Positions 47,021 through 57,256 of a DNA stretch of 64,000 bases are shown piece after piece. The position numbers and the translations under genes are program-made. Positions within the stretch are counted from its first letter, which is position 1, and every line of letters starts with the position of its first letter. The notes beneath the pieces were generated by a model. The model ran no database searches and was not told where the DNA came from. It worked only from the letters and a program-made list of their open reading frames with translations. The stretch comes from an uncultured Alphaproteobacteria bacterium (GTDB taxonomy: Bacteria; Pseudomonadota; Alphaproteobacteria; UBA2966). The DNA is taken from NCBI GenBank assembly GCA_958295725.1, contig OY282368.1, positions 744,001-808,000 on the forward strand, read 5' to 3'.

Positions 47021-48190
47021 TCAGGTCAGGGCCGACTTCAACGAGTCCACGAGGTCGAGACGTTCCCAGGGGAACCCGCCGTCGGGCTCGGGCGGGCGGC
47101 CGAAGTGGCCGTAAGCGGCCGTGCGCGCGTAAATCGGCTTGTCGAGTTCGAGGCGTTCGCGAATGCCTCTCGGGCTGAGGTCCATGATGTCGGCCAACGT
47201 CTTCTCCAGCCTCGCCTGATCGACCTTGCCGGTGCCGTAGAGATCCACGTAGACGGCGAGAGGTTGCGCGACGCCGATGGCGTAGGCGACTTGAATGCCG
47301 CAGCGGTCCGCGAGTCCGGCGCCCACGACGTTCTTGGCCAGATGCCGGGCGGCGTAGGCGCCCGATCGGTCGACCTTGCTCGGATCCTTGCCCGAAAACG
47401 CCCCGCCGCCGTGGAGAGCCGCGCCGCCATACGTGTCGACGATGATCTTGCGTCCGGTCAGGCCGCAGTCGCCGTCGGGGCCGCCAATGACGAACCGGCC
47501 CGTCGGATTGACGTAGAACCGGTCCTCGTCGCACATCCAGCCGTCGGGCAGCGTGTCCAGGACGTAAGGGCGGACGATTTCCCGAACCTCGTCCTGGTCG
47601 ACGTCACCGCCGTGCTGGGTGGAGACGACGACGCATGTCGCGCGCACGGGCTTGCCGTTCTCGTATCGCAGAGTGACCTGGCTCTTGGAGTCGGGTCCTA
47701 GCTTGGGTTCCCTGCCCGCGTGCCGCGCGGCGGCCATGGCGCGCAGGATTCCGTGGGCATAATGGATCGGCGCCGGCATCAGCTCGTCGGTCTCGCGGCA
47801 CGCGTAACCGAACATCATGCCCTGATCGCCCGCGCCTTCGTCCTTGTTGCCGCGGGCATCGACGCCCTGCGCGATGTCGGCCGACTGTTCGTGGACGAAG
47901 TTGCGGACATCCGCCTTCTCCCAGTGGAAACCGTCCTGCTCGTAGCCGATTTCGCGGACGCAGTCGCGGGCCAGTTCGACCATGCGATCCCCGGTCACCG
48001 AGGCGGGGCCGCGCACCTCGCCCGCCAGAACGATCCGGTTCGTGGTGGCCATGGTTTCGACGCCGCAACGGCTGTCCGGATCCTCGGCCATGAAGGCGTC
48101 GACGATGGCGTCCGAGATCCGGTCGCAGACCTTGTCGGGGTGTCCTTCCGAAACGGACTCGCTCGTGAAGAGGTGGCTGGCGTATGTCAA
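47021..48190 (-). CDS. metK: S-adenosylmethionine synthetase
   Basis: MetK, 389 residues, makes S-adenosylmethionine from methionine and ATP. It has [15 protein letters not shown] near the N-terminus, [12 protein letters not shown] near residue 122 and [22 protein letters not shown] near residue 262, covering substrate, loop and metal sites. The start is a TTG at 48190, supported by GGAGGAA seven bases upstream and by [20 protein letters not shown] alignment. Seventy bases separate it from the quinone oxidoreductase gene; this gap shows no SAM riboswitch that I can fold convincingly. Confidence 0.97.
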   Translation of the reverse strand: MTYASHLFTSESVSEGHPDKVCDRISDAIVDAFMAEDPDSRCGVETMATTNRIVLAGEVRGPASVTGDRMVELARDCVREIGYEQDGFHWEKADVRNFVHEQSADIAQGVDARGNKDEGAGDQGMMFGYACRETDELMPAPIHYAHGILRAMAAARHAGREPKLGPDSKSQVTLRYENGKPVRATCVVVSTQHGGDVDQDEVREIVRPYVLDTLPDGWMCDEDRFYVNPTGRFVIGGPDGDCGLTGRKIIVDTYGGAALHGGGAFSGKDPSKVDRSGAYAARHLAKNVVGAGLADRCGIQVAYAIGVAQPLAVYVDLYGTGKVDQARLEKTLADIMDLSPRGIRERLELDKPIYARTAAYGHFGRPPEPDGGFPWERLDLVDSLKSALT

Positions 48191-48260
48191 TCGAGGTTCC
48201 TCCGGCGCGGCCCGGAGACTCCGTCCCCGGACCGGACAGCCTTATCCGCGCTTTCCGGCC

Positions 48261-49253
48261 TCACATGGTCAGAATGATCTTTCCGATGTGCGCCCCTCCG
48301 TCGATCCTTTCGTGAGCCTTGACGGCATCCGCGAGCGGAAAGGTCGAGTCGACGACGGGTCTGATCCGGCCGTTCTCGATCAGCGGCCAGACCTTTTCCC
48401 GCAACGAGTGCGCGATGTTCGTCTTCGCCTCGATGCTCTGTGGTCTGAGGGTCGATCCCAAAACCGAGAGGCGTTTGAGCATCGTCGGCATCAGATTGAG
48501 TTCGACCTTGTGCCCGCCGAGAAAGGCGATGTGCACCAGCCGTCCCTCGGGACGCAACAGCGAGATGTTCTTCTGGACGTAGTCTCCGGCCACCATGTCG
48601 AGAATGACGTCCATTCCGCCGGTCGGTTCCTTGAGCACCTCGAGGAAGTCCTCCTCGCGGTAGTTGACGGCTCGCTCGGCGCCGAGCTCCAGGCAGGCGT
48701 CGCACTTCTCCTTCGATCCGGCGGTCGCGAAAACACGAGCGCCGAGCTGACTCGCCATCTGGATGGCCGTCGTTCCGATACCCGAGGATCCGCCGTGCAC
48801 GAGCAGTTTTTCGCCCGCCCGAAGGCCCGCGCGATCGAAGACGTTGGTCCATACCGTAAAGAACGTCTCCGGCAGCCCGCCGGCGTGCTCCAGACCGATC
48901 CCTCTCGGTACGGGCAGGACCTGGGCGGCGGGCGTCGGGCAGTACTCGGCGTAGCCGCCGCCGGTCACCAGCGCGCAGACCTCGTCGCCTTCCCGCCATT
49001 CGACGACGCCGGCTCCCACCTTCGCCACGATCCCGGCGATCTCCAGTCCGGGAATATCCGAGGCTCCCGGCGGCGGCGGATAGCCGCCTTGGCGCTGCAT
49101 GACGTCCGGACGATTGACTCCCGCCGAGGCCACTTTCACCAGGACCTCCCCATGCCCCGGTTCGGGTATCGGCCGAGTGCCGAGCTTCAGGGCATCGGGA
49201 CCTCCCGGCTCGGGAATTTCGATGCATTTCATGGTCTCCGGGATCGTGGCCAT
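48261..49253 (-). CDS. NAD(P)H-quinone oxidoreductase, PIG3/zeta-crystallin type
   Basis: This 330-residue medium-chain reductase without the zinc-binding cysteines has the Rossmann motif LLVHGGSSGIGTTAIQMASQLGARVFATAGS and the family features PGLEIAGIVAKVG and GGYAEY. It belongs to the PIG3 group of quinone reductases, which reduce quinones or enones with NADPH. GAGGAG before the ATG at 49253 supports the start; MKCIEIPEPGG seven codons later is another option. It is probably transcribed with metK downstream. Confidence 0.92.
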   Translation of the reverse strand: MATIPETMKCIEIPEPGGPDALKLGTRPIPEPGHGEVLVKVASAGVNRPDVMQRQGGYPPPPGASDIPGLEIAGIVAKVGAGVVEWREGDEVCALVTGGGYAEYCPTPAAQVLPVPRGIGLEHAGGLPETFFTVWTNVFDRAGLRAGEKLLVHGGSSGIGTTAIQMASQLGARVFATAGSKEKCDACLELGAERAVNYREEDFLEVLKEPTGGMDVILDMVAGDYVQKNISLLRPEGRLVHIAFLGGHKVELNLMPTMLKRLSVLGSTLRPQSIEAKTNIAHSLREKVWPLIENGRIRPVVDSTFPLADAVKAHERIDGGAHIGKIILTM

Positions 49254-49329
49254 CGGCTCCTCTCGTCTCGGGAAATTCGGGGGGCGGGATGGTGCTGTTT
49301 ACCCCGAAACCCGGCGTCGCGCAAACGGC

Positions 49330-49354
49330 TGTCCTGGTTCAGGACATATGAGAC
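49330..49354 (+). repeat. IS481-like terminal repeat, relic 3
   Basis: These 25 bases are the exact reverse complement of 37561-37585 and include the palindrome TGTCCTGGTTCAGGACA. They border the transposase tail at 49339-49458. Confidence 0.8.
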
Positions 49355-49458
49355 GGAGGGGTTTCTCCGGCCGGGTGTCTGGCAAGGTACTGGGCGGGGG
49401 TATGTCCGCCAAGGGCTTGGTGCGGTCGGAAGGTGTCGGACTCGTCGGCGAAGGCATG
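49339..49458 (-). pseudogene. IS481-like transposase C-terminal tail
   Basis: About 39 codons remain, reading HAFADESDTFRPHQALGG then HTPAQYLARHPAGETPPSHMS to the stop. This matches the end of the relic at 37150-37576. Sequence upstream of it is unrelated, so the rest was deleted. It sits between hemB and the quinone oxidoreductase gene. Confidence 0.75.
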
Positions 49459-49565
49459 GCGTCGCTCGGTTCCGTCGCCCAGAACAGGTTCTCTTTTCCT
49501 TCTTTCTGCGTAGCTACACGCGATGCGCGGTCTCGCCGCTCTCCGTCGCGTGCCGGGGAGGGAGT

Positions 49566-50681
<1,116 letters not shown>

Positions 50682-50722
50682 CTAAGCGCACTCGGCTTCA
50701 AACGCCGTCGCGGAGGAGATCC

Positions 50723-53700
50723 TTGCTGGAAGACGTGGGATCGGCCCGGGAGTCGGAGGCCGGAAGCCGAAACGGGAACGGGTCGCCGAAATCCCGGACG
50801 AAGCGCCATCCGTCGGCGGGAAAGACGGCCCAGGGACGCTACGCGCCCAAGCGCACGCTGCGTTTCGTGACGGCCACCGGCCTTTTCGACGGCCACGACG
50901 CCTCGATCAACGTCATGCGGCGAATCCTTCAGGCGGCGGGTGCCGAAGTCGTTCACCTCGGCCACAACCGTTCGGTCGAAGAGGTGGTGACGGCCGCCAT
51001 TCAGGAGGACGTCCACGGTATCGCGGTCAGCTCCTACCAGGGCGGGCACGTCGAGTATTTCAAGTACATGGTCGATCTCCTCGCGGAGCGAGGGGCGGCG
51101 CGCATCAGGGTCTTCGGCGGCGGCGGCGGCGTCATCGTGCCGGAGGAAATCCGGGAACTCCACGATTATGGCGTCGCATGCGTCTACTCTCCCGAGGACG
51201 GCCAGAAGCTGGGCCTGGAGGGCATGATCGACGACATGCTCGAGCGCGCGGACTTCGACCTCGCCGGTTCGCCGTCCGAATATCTGGACGGGATCGACGG
51301 CGCCGACCACGGCGCGTTGGCGCGCGTCATCACGGCACTCGAGCTCGGCGCGGTCGATGCGCGGTTCCGCGGGGACATCGCGAGGCGCGCCGAGGCGCGC
51401 GGCGGAGTTCCCGCCGTCGGCTTGACCGGGACCGGCGGCGCGGGGAAATCCTCCCTCACGGACGAGATCGTCCGGCGGTTCCGGCGCCACCGGCCCGGGC
51501 TCAAGGTCGCGATCATCGCCGTGGACCCGTCGAAGCGCCGGACAGGCGGCGCGCTTCTCGGCGACCGTATCCGCATGAACGCGATTCACGATCCGAACGT
51601 CTACATGCGCTCGCTGGCGACGCGCGGCTCCGGCACGGAACTCGCGGACTGTCTCCCCGACGCGATCACGGCGTGCCGGGCGGCGGGTCACGACCTCGTC
51701 GTCGTCGAGACGTCCGGCATCGGGCAGGGGGACGCGGAGATCGCGCCTTTCGTCGATGTCGCGATCTATGCGATGACGCCGGAATACGGTGCCGCGAGCC
51801 AGCTCGAGAAGATCGACATGCTGGATTTCGCCGACCTCGTGGCGATCAACAAGTTCGATCGGAAGGGGGCCGAGGACGCGCTGCGCGACGTGCGCAAGCA
51901 GTACCGGCGTAACCACGGGCTGTTCGGAACGCCGCCGGACGAAATGCCGGTATTCGGAACCGTCGCCTCGAAATTCAACGACGACGGTGTCATGGCCTTG
52001 TATCGGGCGCTCCTCGGCATGCTCTCGGAACGCGGACTCGCGGAATGGGCCGACGATTCTCCCCCGGTCACGGCGAGGACGTCCTCGAACCGCGACTTGA
52101 TCGTGCCCGCCGACCGGACGCGGTATCTCGCCGAAATCGCGGACACGGTGCGGCGTTACCACCGGACCACGGAAATCCAGGCGCGGATCGCCCGCGAACG
52201 CCAGCAGCTTCGCGCCGCCGCGGCGATGGTCGGGGGCGCCGGCGGCGAGACGGAGGATCTCGACCGTCTCGCGGCGGAAAAGGAGACCGCTCTCGCCCCG
52301 GAGTCGAGACGATTGCTGGCCGATTGGCCAGAGATGAAGAAGGCCTATTCCGGCAAGCAGTACACCTATCGGGTGCGGGGACGGGAGGTTCGCACGCCGC
52401 TGACCACGACGACGATATGCGGCAACGAGGTGCCGCGCGTCGCGCTGCCGGGATACGAGGACGAGGGAGAGCTGTTGAAGTGGCGCCGGCGGGAGAACCT
52501 GCCGGGGCACTTCCCGTTCACCGCGGGTGTGTTCCCGTTCAGACGCCGGGGCGAGGACCCCACGCGGATGTTCGCCGGCGAGGGTGACCCGTTCCGCACC
52601 AACAGGCGGTTCAGGCTCTTGTCCGAGCACTCGGAGGCCAAGCGCCTGTCGACGGCTTTCGATTCGGTGACGCTCTACGGCAACGATCCCGACCCGCGGC
52701 CCGATATCTACGGAAAGGTCGGCAACTCGGGCGTGTCGATCGCGACGCTCGACGACATGAAGGCGATGTATGACGGTTTCGACCTGTGCGACCCGTCGAC
52801 GTCCGTCTCCATGACCATCAACGGGCCGGCGCCGACCATCATGGCGATGTTCCTCGACACCGCCATCGACCAGCAATCCGACAGGTTTCGAGCCGAGCAC
52901 GGACGCGGTCCGGGGAAGGCCGAGGCCGCGAAGATCCGGAAATGGGTGCACGAAAACGTCCGCGGGACCGTGCAGGCCGACATCCTCAAGGAGGATCAGG
53001 GCCAGAACACGTGCCTGTTCTCCACCGAGTTCTCGCTCAAGGTGATGGGCGATATCCAGGAGTATTTCATCGAACACGACGTGAGGAACTTCTATTCGGT
53101 ATCGATCTCCGGCTACCACATCGCCGAGGCGGGGGCGAACCCGATCAGCCAGCTCGCCTTCACGCTGGCGAACGGGTTCACCTATGTCGAGGCGTACCTC
53201 GCCCGGGGCATGGACGTCGACGACTTCGCCCCCAACCTGTCGTTCTTCTTCTCGGCGGGCATGGACCCGGAATACACGGTGCTCGGCCGGGTCGCCCGGC
53301 GGATCTGGGCCGTGACCATGCGCGACAGATACGGAGCCTCGGAACGGAGTCAGAAGCTCAAGTATCACACGCAGACTTCGGGACGTTCCCTGCACGCGCA
53401 GGAGTACGCCTTCAACGACATCCGGACCACCTTGCAGGCTCTGGTCGCCACCTACGACGGCACCAACAGCCTGCACACCAACGCATACGACGAGGCGATC
53501 ACCACGCCGTCGGAGGAGTCGGCGCGCCGGGCCATGGCCATTCAGCTTATCATCAACAAGGAGTGGGGTCTCGCCGGCAACGAAAACCCGAACCAGGGAT
53601 CCTTCGTCATCGACGAGCTCACCGATCTCGTGGAAGAGGCTGTCCTCAAGGAATTCGAGTGCATTTCCGAGCGCGGCGGCGTGCTCGGCGCCATGGAGAC

Positions 53701-54064
53701 CGGTTACCAGCGCGGCAAGATACAGGACGAATCGCTGTACTACGAGACCCGCAAGCACGACGGCAGCTATCCCTTCGTCGGCGTCAACACCTTCGTTGAT
53801 CCCGACGCCGACGCGTCGAAGACGACGACCGTGGCGTTGGCCCGATCCACGGAGAAGGAAAAGAAGAGCCAGCTCGAACGTCTGCGCGATTTCCACGATC
53901 GACACGCGGACGAGGCGCCGGTCATGCTCGAACGCCTCAAGGCCGCGGCGGCGGCGAACGACAACGTCTTCGCGGTACTGATGGACGCCGTCCGCGTCTG
54001 CTCGCTGGGGCAGATCACCGGCGCCTTGTTCGAGGTGGGCGGCCAGTACCGGCGTAACATGTGA
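50723..54064 (+). CDS. icmF: fused isobutyryl-CoA mutase (IcmF): B12 domain, G-protein chaperone and mutase
   Basis: IcmF (1113 residues) combines three parts. Residues 45-175 form the cobalamin-binding domain with DGHD (56-59) and SSYQGGHVEYF. Residues 225-560 are a MeaB-like GTPase with Walker A TGTGGAGKSS (235-244), VETSGIGQGD and NKFD. Residues about 570-1110 are the mutase barrel (RTNRRFRLLSEHSEAKRLSTAFD, SVSISGYHIAEAGANPISQ, TNAYDEAI). It rearranges isobutyryl-CoA and n-butyryl-CoA (and often isovaleryl-CoA) with adenosylcobalamin, while the GTPase guards cofactor loading. The start is a TTG with GGAGGAG six bases upstream. Length is typical for IcmF. Confidence 0.94.
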   Translation: MLEDVGSARESEAGSRNGNGSPKSRTKRHPSAGKTAQGRYAPKRTLRFVTATGLFDGHDASINVMRRILQAAGAEVVHLGHNRSVEEVVTAAIQEDVHGIAVSSYQGGHVEYFKYMVDLLAERGAARIRVFGGGGGVIVPEEIRELHDYGVACVYSPEDGQKLGLEGMIDDMLERADFDLAGSPSEYLDGIDGADHGALARVITALELGAVDARFRGDIARRAEARGGVPAVGLTGTGGAGKSSLTDEIVRRFRRHRPGLKVAIIAVDPSKRRTGGALLGDRIRMNAIHDPNVYMRSLATRGSGTELADCLPDAITACRAAGHDLVVVETSGIGQGDAEIAPFVDVAIYAMTPEYGAASQLEKIDMLDFADLVAINKFDRKGAEDALRDVRKQYRRNHGLFGTPPDEMPVFGTVASKFNDDGVMALYRALLGMLSERGLAEWADDSPPVTARTSSNRDLIVPADRTRYLAEIADTVRRYHRTTEIQARIARERQQLRAAAAMVGGAGGETEDLDRLAAEKETALAPESRRLLADWPEMKKAYSGKQYTYRVRGREVRTPLTTTTICGNEVPRVALPGYEDEGELLKWRRRENLPGHFPFTAGVFPFRRRGEDPTRMFAGEGDPFRTNRRFRLLSEHSEAKRLSTAFDSVTLYGNDPDPRPDIYGKVGNSGVSIATLDDMKAMYDGFDLCDPSTSVSMTINGPAPTIMAMFLDTAIDQQSDRFRAEHGRGPGKAEAAKIRKWVHENVRGTVQADILKEDQGQNTCLFSTEFSLKVMGDIQEYFIEHDVRNFYSVSISGYHIAEAGANPISQLAFTLANGFTYVEAYLARGMDVDDFAPNLSFFFSAGMDPEYTVLGRVARRIWAVTMRDRYGASERSQKLKYHTQTSGRSLHAQEYAFNDIRTTLQALVATYDGTNSLHTNAYDEAITTPSEESARRAMAIQLIINKEWGLAGNENPNQGSFVIDELTDLVEEAVLKEFECISERGGVLGAMETGYQRGKIQDESLYYETRKHDGSYPFVGVNTFVDPDADASKTTTVALARSTEKEKKSQLERLRDFHDRHADEAPVMLERLKAAAAANDNVFAVLMDAVRVCSLGQITGALFEVGGQYRRNM

Positions 54065-54219
54065 GCGGCATCGCCCTCGCCCGGACAACTCCTGCGGTCC
54101 CGCCCCGAATTTCGCGGGCGGTCTTGCGTTCGCGAGCAGGAATCCCCATTTGACGCGGCGATCGTCGTCCGCGACACGAAGCGGCGGAGAGCCCTCGCGG
54201 ATCGATATCGGAGCCAGAG

Positions 54220-55479
54220 ATGGTCCAGTTGTTGCCGATCCTCGGGGCGCTGTTCCTCGGCGTGGGACTGCTCATCGCCGGAAACAGCCTGTTCACGACG
54301 TTGCTGGCCGTCCGTATGGGGGTCGAGGGTATGCCGGCCCTATCGATCGGCCTCGTGCTCGCCTGTTATTCCGTCGGCTTCATCCTCGGGGCGCGAACGA
54401 GCCACTGGTTCGTGGACCGCGTCGGCCATATACGTTCGTTCGCGGCGCTCGCCGCGCTTGCCGCGTGCTCGGCGCTCCTGCACCCGATCTTCGTTTCGCA
54501 GATCGTCTGGGGCGTTCTGCGGGTTCTCACCGGATACTGTACGGCGAGCCTTTATACGATCGCCGAGTCGTGGATCAACGCCAAGGTCCCCAACTACATT
54601 CGCGGGCGAGTCCTGTCCCTCTACATGGTGATTTCGTTTCTCGCCCTGGGCTCGGGCCAGTTGATGCTGAACCTCGGGAGTCCCGAGACGTTCGTTCCGT
54701 TTAGCGTCGTCGCCATGCTGTTCGCGGTCGGCCTCGTCCCCGTGGCGCTGACGCGAATGGAGGCCCCCGTTCCCGAACCGGGCGGACGGCTCGGTATCCT
54801 CGCGCTGATCCGGATCTCTCCCCTCGGTGTCGCGCTGTGTTTCTCGGCCGGGGCGATCAACGGCGCGTTCTTCAACATGGGTCCCCTGTTCGCCCAACGG
54901 AGCGGCTTCGATACGGGTCAGGTATCCACCTTCATGGCGACCGCCATCTTCGCCGGTCTCGTCCTGCAATGGCCCGTCGGATGGCTCTCGGATCGCTTCG
55001 ACCGCCGCAAGGTCGTCATGTGGATCCTCGTGGGCGTTGCCGCGGCCAGCGTCGCCATCGTCGTCGCTGGCGACGTGGCGTTCCTCGTGCTGTTGTCCCT
55101 GGTCTCGCTCCTCGGCGGACTCGCCTTCACGCTCTACGGGCAGGGGTTGACCCACGCCAACGACTTCGCCGATGCGTCCGAGCTTCTGTCCATCAGCGCC
55201 GGTCTCCTGTTCGCGTTCGGCGTCGGCGCGGTCGTCGGTCCGATCGCGGCATCCGCGATCATGAGCCTGACGGGACCCTTCGGCCTCTTCGTCTTCACCG
55301 GGGCCCTGACGGTGGTTCTGGCGTCGTTCGTCATCTACCGCATGACGCGGCGCGAGCCGCTTCCCGTAGAGGACCAGACCCCGTTCTCGCCGATGCCCGC
55401 GACGACGCCGGTGATCGCGGAACTCGATCCCCGGTCCGAGCCGGAGGAGGGCGGGCCGGAGCACGAGATCGTGAATTGA
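54220..55479 (+). CDS. MFS transporter (YcaD-like)
   Basis: This 419-residue protein has about twelve membrane helices. MFS features include the loop RTSHWFVDRVGHIRSFAALAAL after helix 2, GYCTASLYTIAESWINAKVPNYIRGRVLSLY, and WPVGWLSDRFDRRKVVMW, an MFS motif A in the second half. It resembles the YcaD group; substrate unknown. A short acidic C-terminal tail follows helix 12. The ATG at 54220 is 155 bases after icmF; the gene converges on an EamA transporter 38 bases away. Confidence 0.88.
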   Translation: MVQLLPILGALFLGVGLLIAGNSLFTTLLAVRMGVEGMPALSIGLVLACYSVGFILGARTSHWFVDRVGHIRSFAALAALAACSALLHPIFVSQIVWGVLRVLTGYCTASLYTIAESWINAKVPNYIRGRVLSLYMVISFLALGSGQLMLNLGSPETFVPFSVVAMLFAVGLVPVALTRMEAPVPEPGGRLGILALIRISPLGVALCFSAGAINGAFFNMGPLFAQRSGFDTGQVSTFMATAIFAGLVLQWPVGWLSDRFDRRKVVMWILVGVAAASVAIVVAGDVAFLVLLSLVSLLGGLAFTLYGQGLTHANDFADASELLSISAGLLFAFGVGAVVGPIAASAIMSLTGPFGLFVFTGALTVVLASFVIYRMTRREPLPVEDQTPFSPMPATTPVIAELDPRSEPEEGGPEHEIVN

Positions 55480-55517
55480 TGGCGCGCCCCGGCATCACGG
55501 TCTCCCCGATTCGGAGG

Positions 55518-56456
55518 TTACGACCCTGGTCGGGCGCGACGTTTCGTCGCCGGTCTCGGCATGACCGTGATCAGGGCGCCGACGAGCATCGCGAACGCCA
55601 AGGCGTCCAACACCGTCATCGCCTCGCCGAGCATGACCAGGCCGCCGGCGAACGCGACTCCGGGCACGGCGAGCACCGACAGCGACGCCACGAGGGCGGG
55701 GACTTGCTTGATGAGCACGAAGAACCCCAGAAACCCGACGAGGTTGCATCCGAACGCGACGAAGAGGGCGGAGAGCAACGCGACCGGGGATACGGGTCCG
55801 ATCCGGTCGATCTCGGCGAGACCCATCAGGCACAGCGGTATCCCGCCGATCACGAACATCCACCCCGTCAGGATGAGTGGCGGGACGTGGCCCGAGACGC
55901 TTTTGGCGGCGATGGTTCCGCAAGCCCACGAGACGGCGGCCGCCAATCCTATGAGAACGCCCGGGGATATCCCGTCCCCCGACGTCTGCAACCACAGTAG
56001 GGCCATGCCGCCGGTCCCCAACGCGAGGCCGACCCAGTGGCCGCTGGTGGGCCGTTCTCCCAGCACAGGGATGCCGATGATGAAGGCCCAGAGCGGCATG
56101 GTGTAGATCATGATCGATGTCTGGCCGGCTGCGATGTACAGCGTGCTGAAATTCGTCAGCGCATGGGTCAGCGTGACCGTGAAGAAGCCCGTCAGGATCA
56201 CGCCCAGGCGGTACGCGCGCGGCACGCGGAGCGGGTGACCGCTGGCGCGGGCGAGCGCCAGCAGGACCAGCCCCGGCACGACCGCCGCCCAGCCCCGAAA
56301 GGTGAGGATCGGGATCTCGAGCGCCGCCGCCTTCATCGTCGGGTAGGACGCGCCCCACAACAGTACGATGAAGACCAGCAGGACCAGCGCCCGCGCGGAC
56401 AGGCGCGTCGGGGCGGAGTGTCGCGCCGCGACGGCGGAAGACGTCGGCCCGGTCAT
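55518..56456 (-). CDS. EamA/DMT family transporter
   Basis: This drug/metabolite transporter of 312 residues has ten predicted helices in two EamA repeats, with LLWGASYPTMKAAALEIP in the first and GLAAAVSWACGTIAAKSVSGH in the second, followed by PGVAFAGGLVMLGEAMTVLDALAFAMLVGALI. Members usually export metabolites or amino acids. The ATG at 56456 (MTGPTSSAVAAR) was chosen over an upstream start at 56552 that would add a basic 32-residue lead. It is divergent from the secreted-protein gene. Confidence 0.88.
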   Translation of the reverse strand: MTGPTSSAVAARHSAPTRLSARALVLLVFIVLLWGASYPTMKAAALEIPILTFRGWAAVVPGLVLLALARASGHPLRVPRAYRLGVILTGFFTVTLTHALTNFSTLYIAAGQTSIMIYTMPLWAFIIGIPVLGERPTSGHWVGLALGTGGMALLWLQTSGDGISPGVLIGLAAAVSWACGTIAAKSVSGHVPPLILTGWMFVIGGIPLCLMGLAEIDRIGPVSPVALLSALFVAFGCNLVGFLGFFVLIKQVPALVASLSVLAVPGVAFAGGLVMLGEAMTVLDALAFAMLVGALITVMPRPATKRRARPGS

Positions 56457-56535
56457 GAGCCGACTTTTCCAGGGGAGTCTACGCGCTTCAAGCGTAGCGC
56501 CCGCGCGGAGCGCGTCTGTCCGAACCGAAACGGTC

Positions 56536-56571
56536 TCTTCTCCCCCTCGCAAGGGGGAGGCCGGGAGGGGG
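56536..56571. repeat. GC-rich intergenic palindromic repeat (REP-like), copy 4
   Basis: CTTCTCCCCCTCGCAAGGGG followed by GAGGCCGGGAGGGGG is an imperfect palindrome of the same plan as the copies at 6246, 25360 and 37881. It lies in the divergent gap between the EamA gene and the secreted-protein gene. Confidence 0.65.
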
Positions 56572-56696
56572 TAACGGACGGTGCCGGGGACTGCCTCGTC
56601 TCATGATGTCGTGAACGTGATCGTCCGGTTGCGGCGCGGTCCGCGCGTCCATATCATCATCCTGCCATCGACCACTGGAGAAACGAGGTGCGCGCC

Positions 56697-57206
56697 ATGT
56701 TCTCACGCGGGATGATCGCCTTGGCACTGGTCGGCGCTCTGGGCGCGGTCCAGACCGCCGGCGCCGACGAGAGCGGCAGCTTCAGCACGATCGGAAGTTA
56801 CGTCAACAACTACGTCAAGTTCGATCACGCGGGGGGAACGGTCATCGGTGGCTCCATGGAGGGAACCGACACCGTTATCGAGAGCACTGGCGGTCCGTTC
56901 TCCGAGGGGGCGCACAACCTCGTGACATGTGTGGCCTACGGAAAGGTATCCGCCAAGGGCCCGGATTTCGAGGCGCCCTGCACGGTGGCCGACGCCTCGG
57001 GCGACAGGTTGTACACGTTGGCGAGAAGGCGCGCGGGCGGCGTCGAGGAGGGCGGCGGCGGCGAAGGTCGCCTGGAGCTGTTGGGCGGCACCGGAAAGTA
57101 TGCCGGAGTGACGGGACGCTGCGCCTATGCGGTCGATTATCTGGCCAACAACCGGCATATCTTGACGACGAACTGCGAGTGGCGGCGGTCCACCGACCGG
57201 GAGTGA
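56697..57206 (+). CDS. small secreted protein of unknown function
   Basis: This 169-residue protein has a signal peptide ending AGADESG (cleavage near residue 24). The mature part is rich in Gly and Thr and includes GTDTVIESTGGPFSEGAHNLVTCVAYG and GGTGKYAGVTGRCAYAVDY, the latter typical of small beta-barrel proteins of the allene-oxide-cyclase-like type. Three cysteines could form disulfides. Start: ATG at 56697 with GAGG eight bases upstream, or the GTG at 56688. It stands alone; no partner gene is near. I do not assign a function. Confidence 0.72.
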   Translation: MFSRGMIALALVGALGAVQTAGADESGSFSTIGSYVNNYVKFDHAGGTVIGGSMEGTDTVIESTGGPFSEGAHNLVTCVAYGKVSAKGPDFEAPCTVADASGDRLYTLARRRAGGVEEGGGGEGRLELLGGTGKYAGVTGRCAYAVDYLANNRHILTTNCEWRRSTDRE

Positions 57207-57256
57207 AGGTTGCCGCCGCTCGCGCGCGGGGCCGTCCCCGAAGCCGCGGGACTCCT

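Noticed and set aside
48191-48260. Possible SAM-responsive riboswitch before metK
   Set aside because: The gap is only 70 bases and I could not match the stem or core of known SAM or SAM/SAH motifs.
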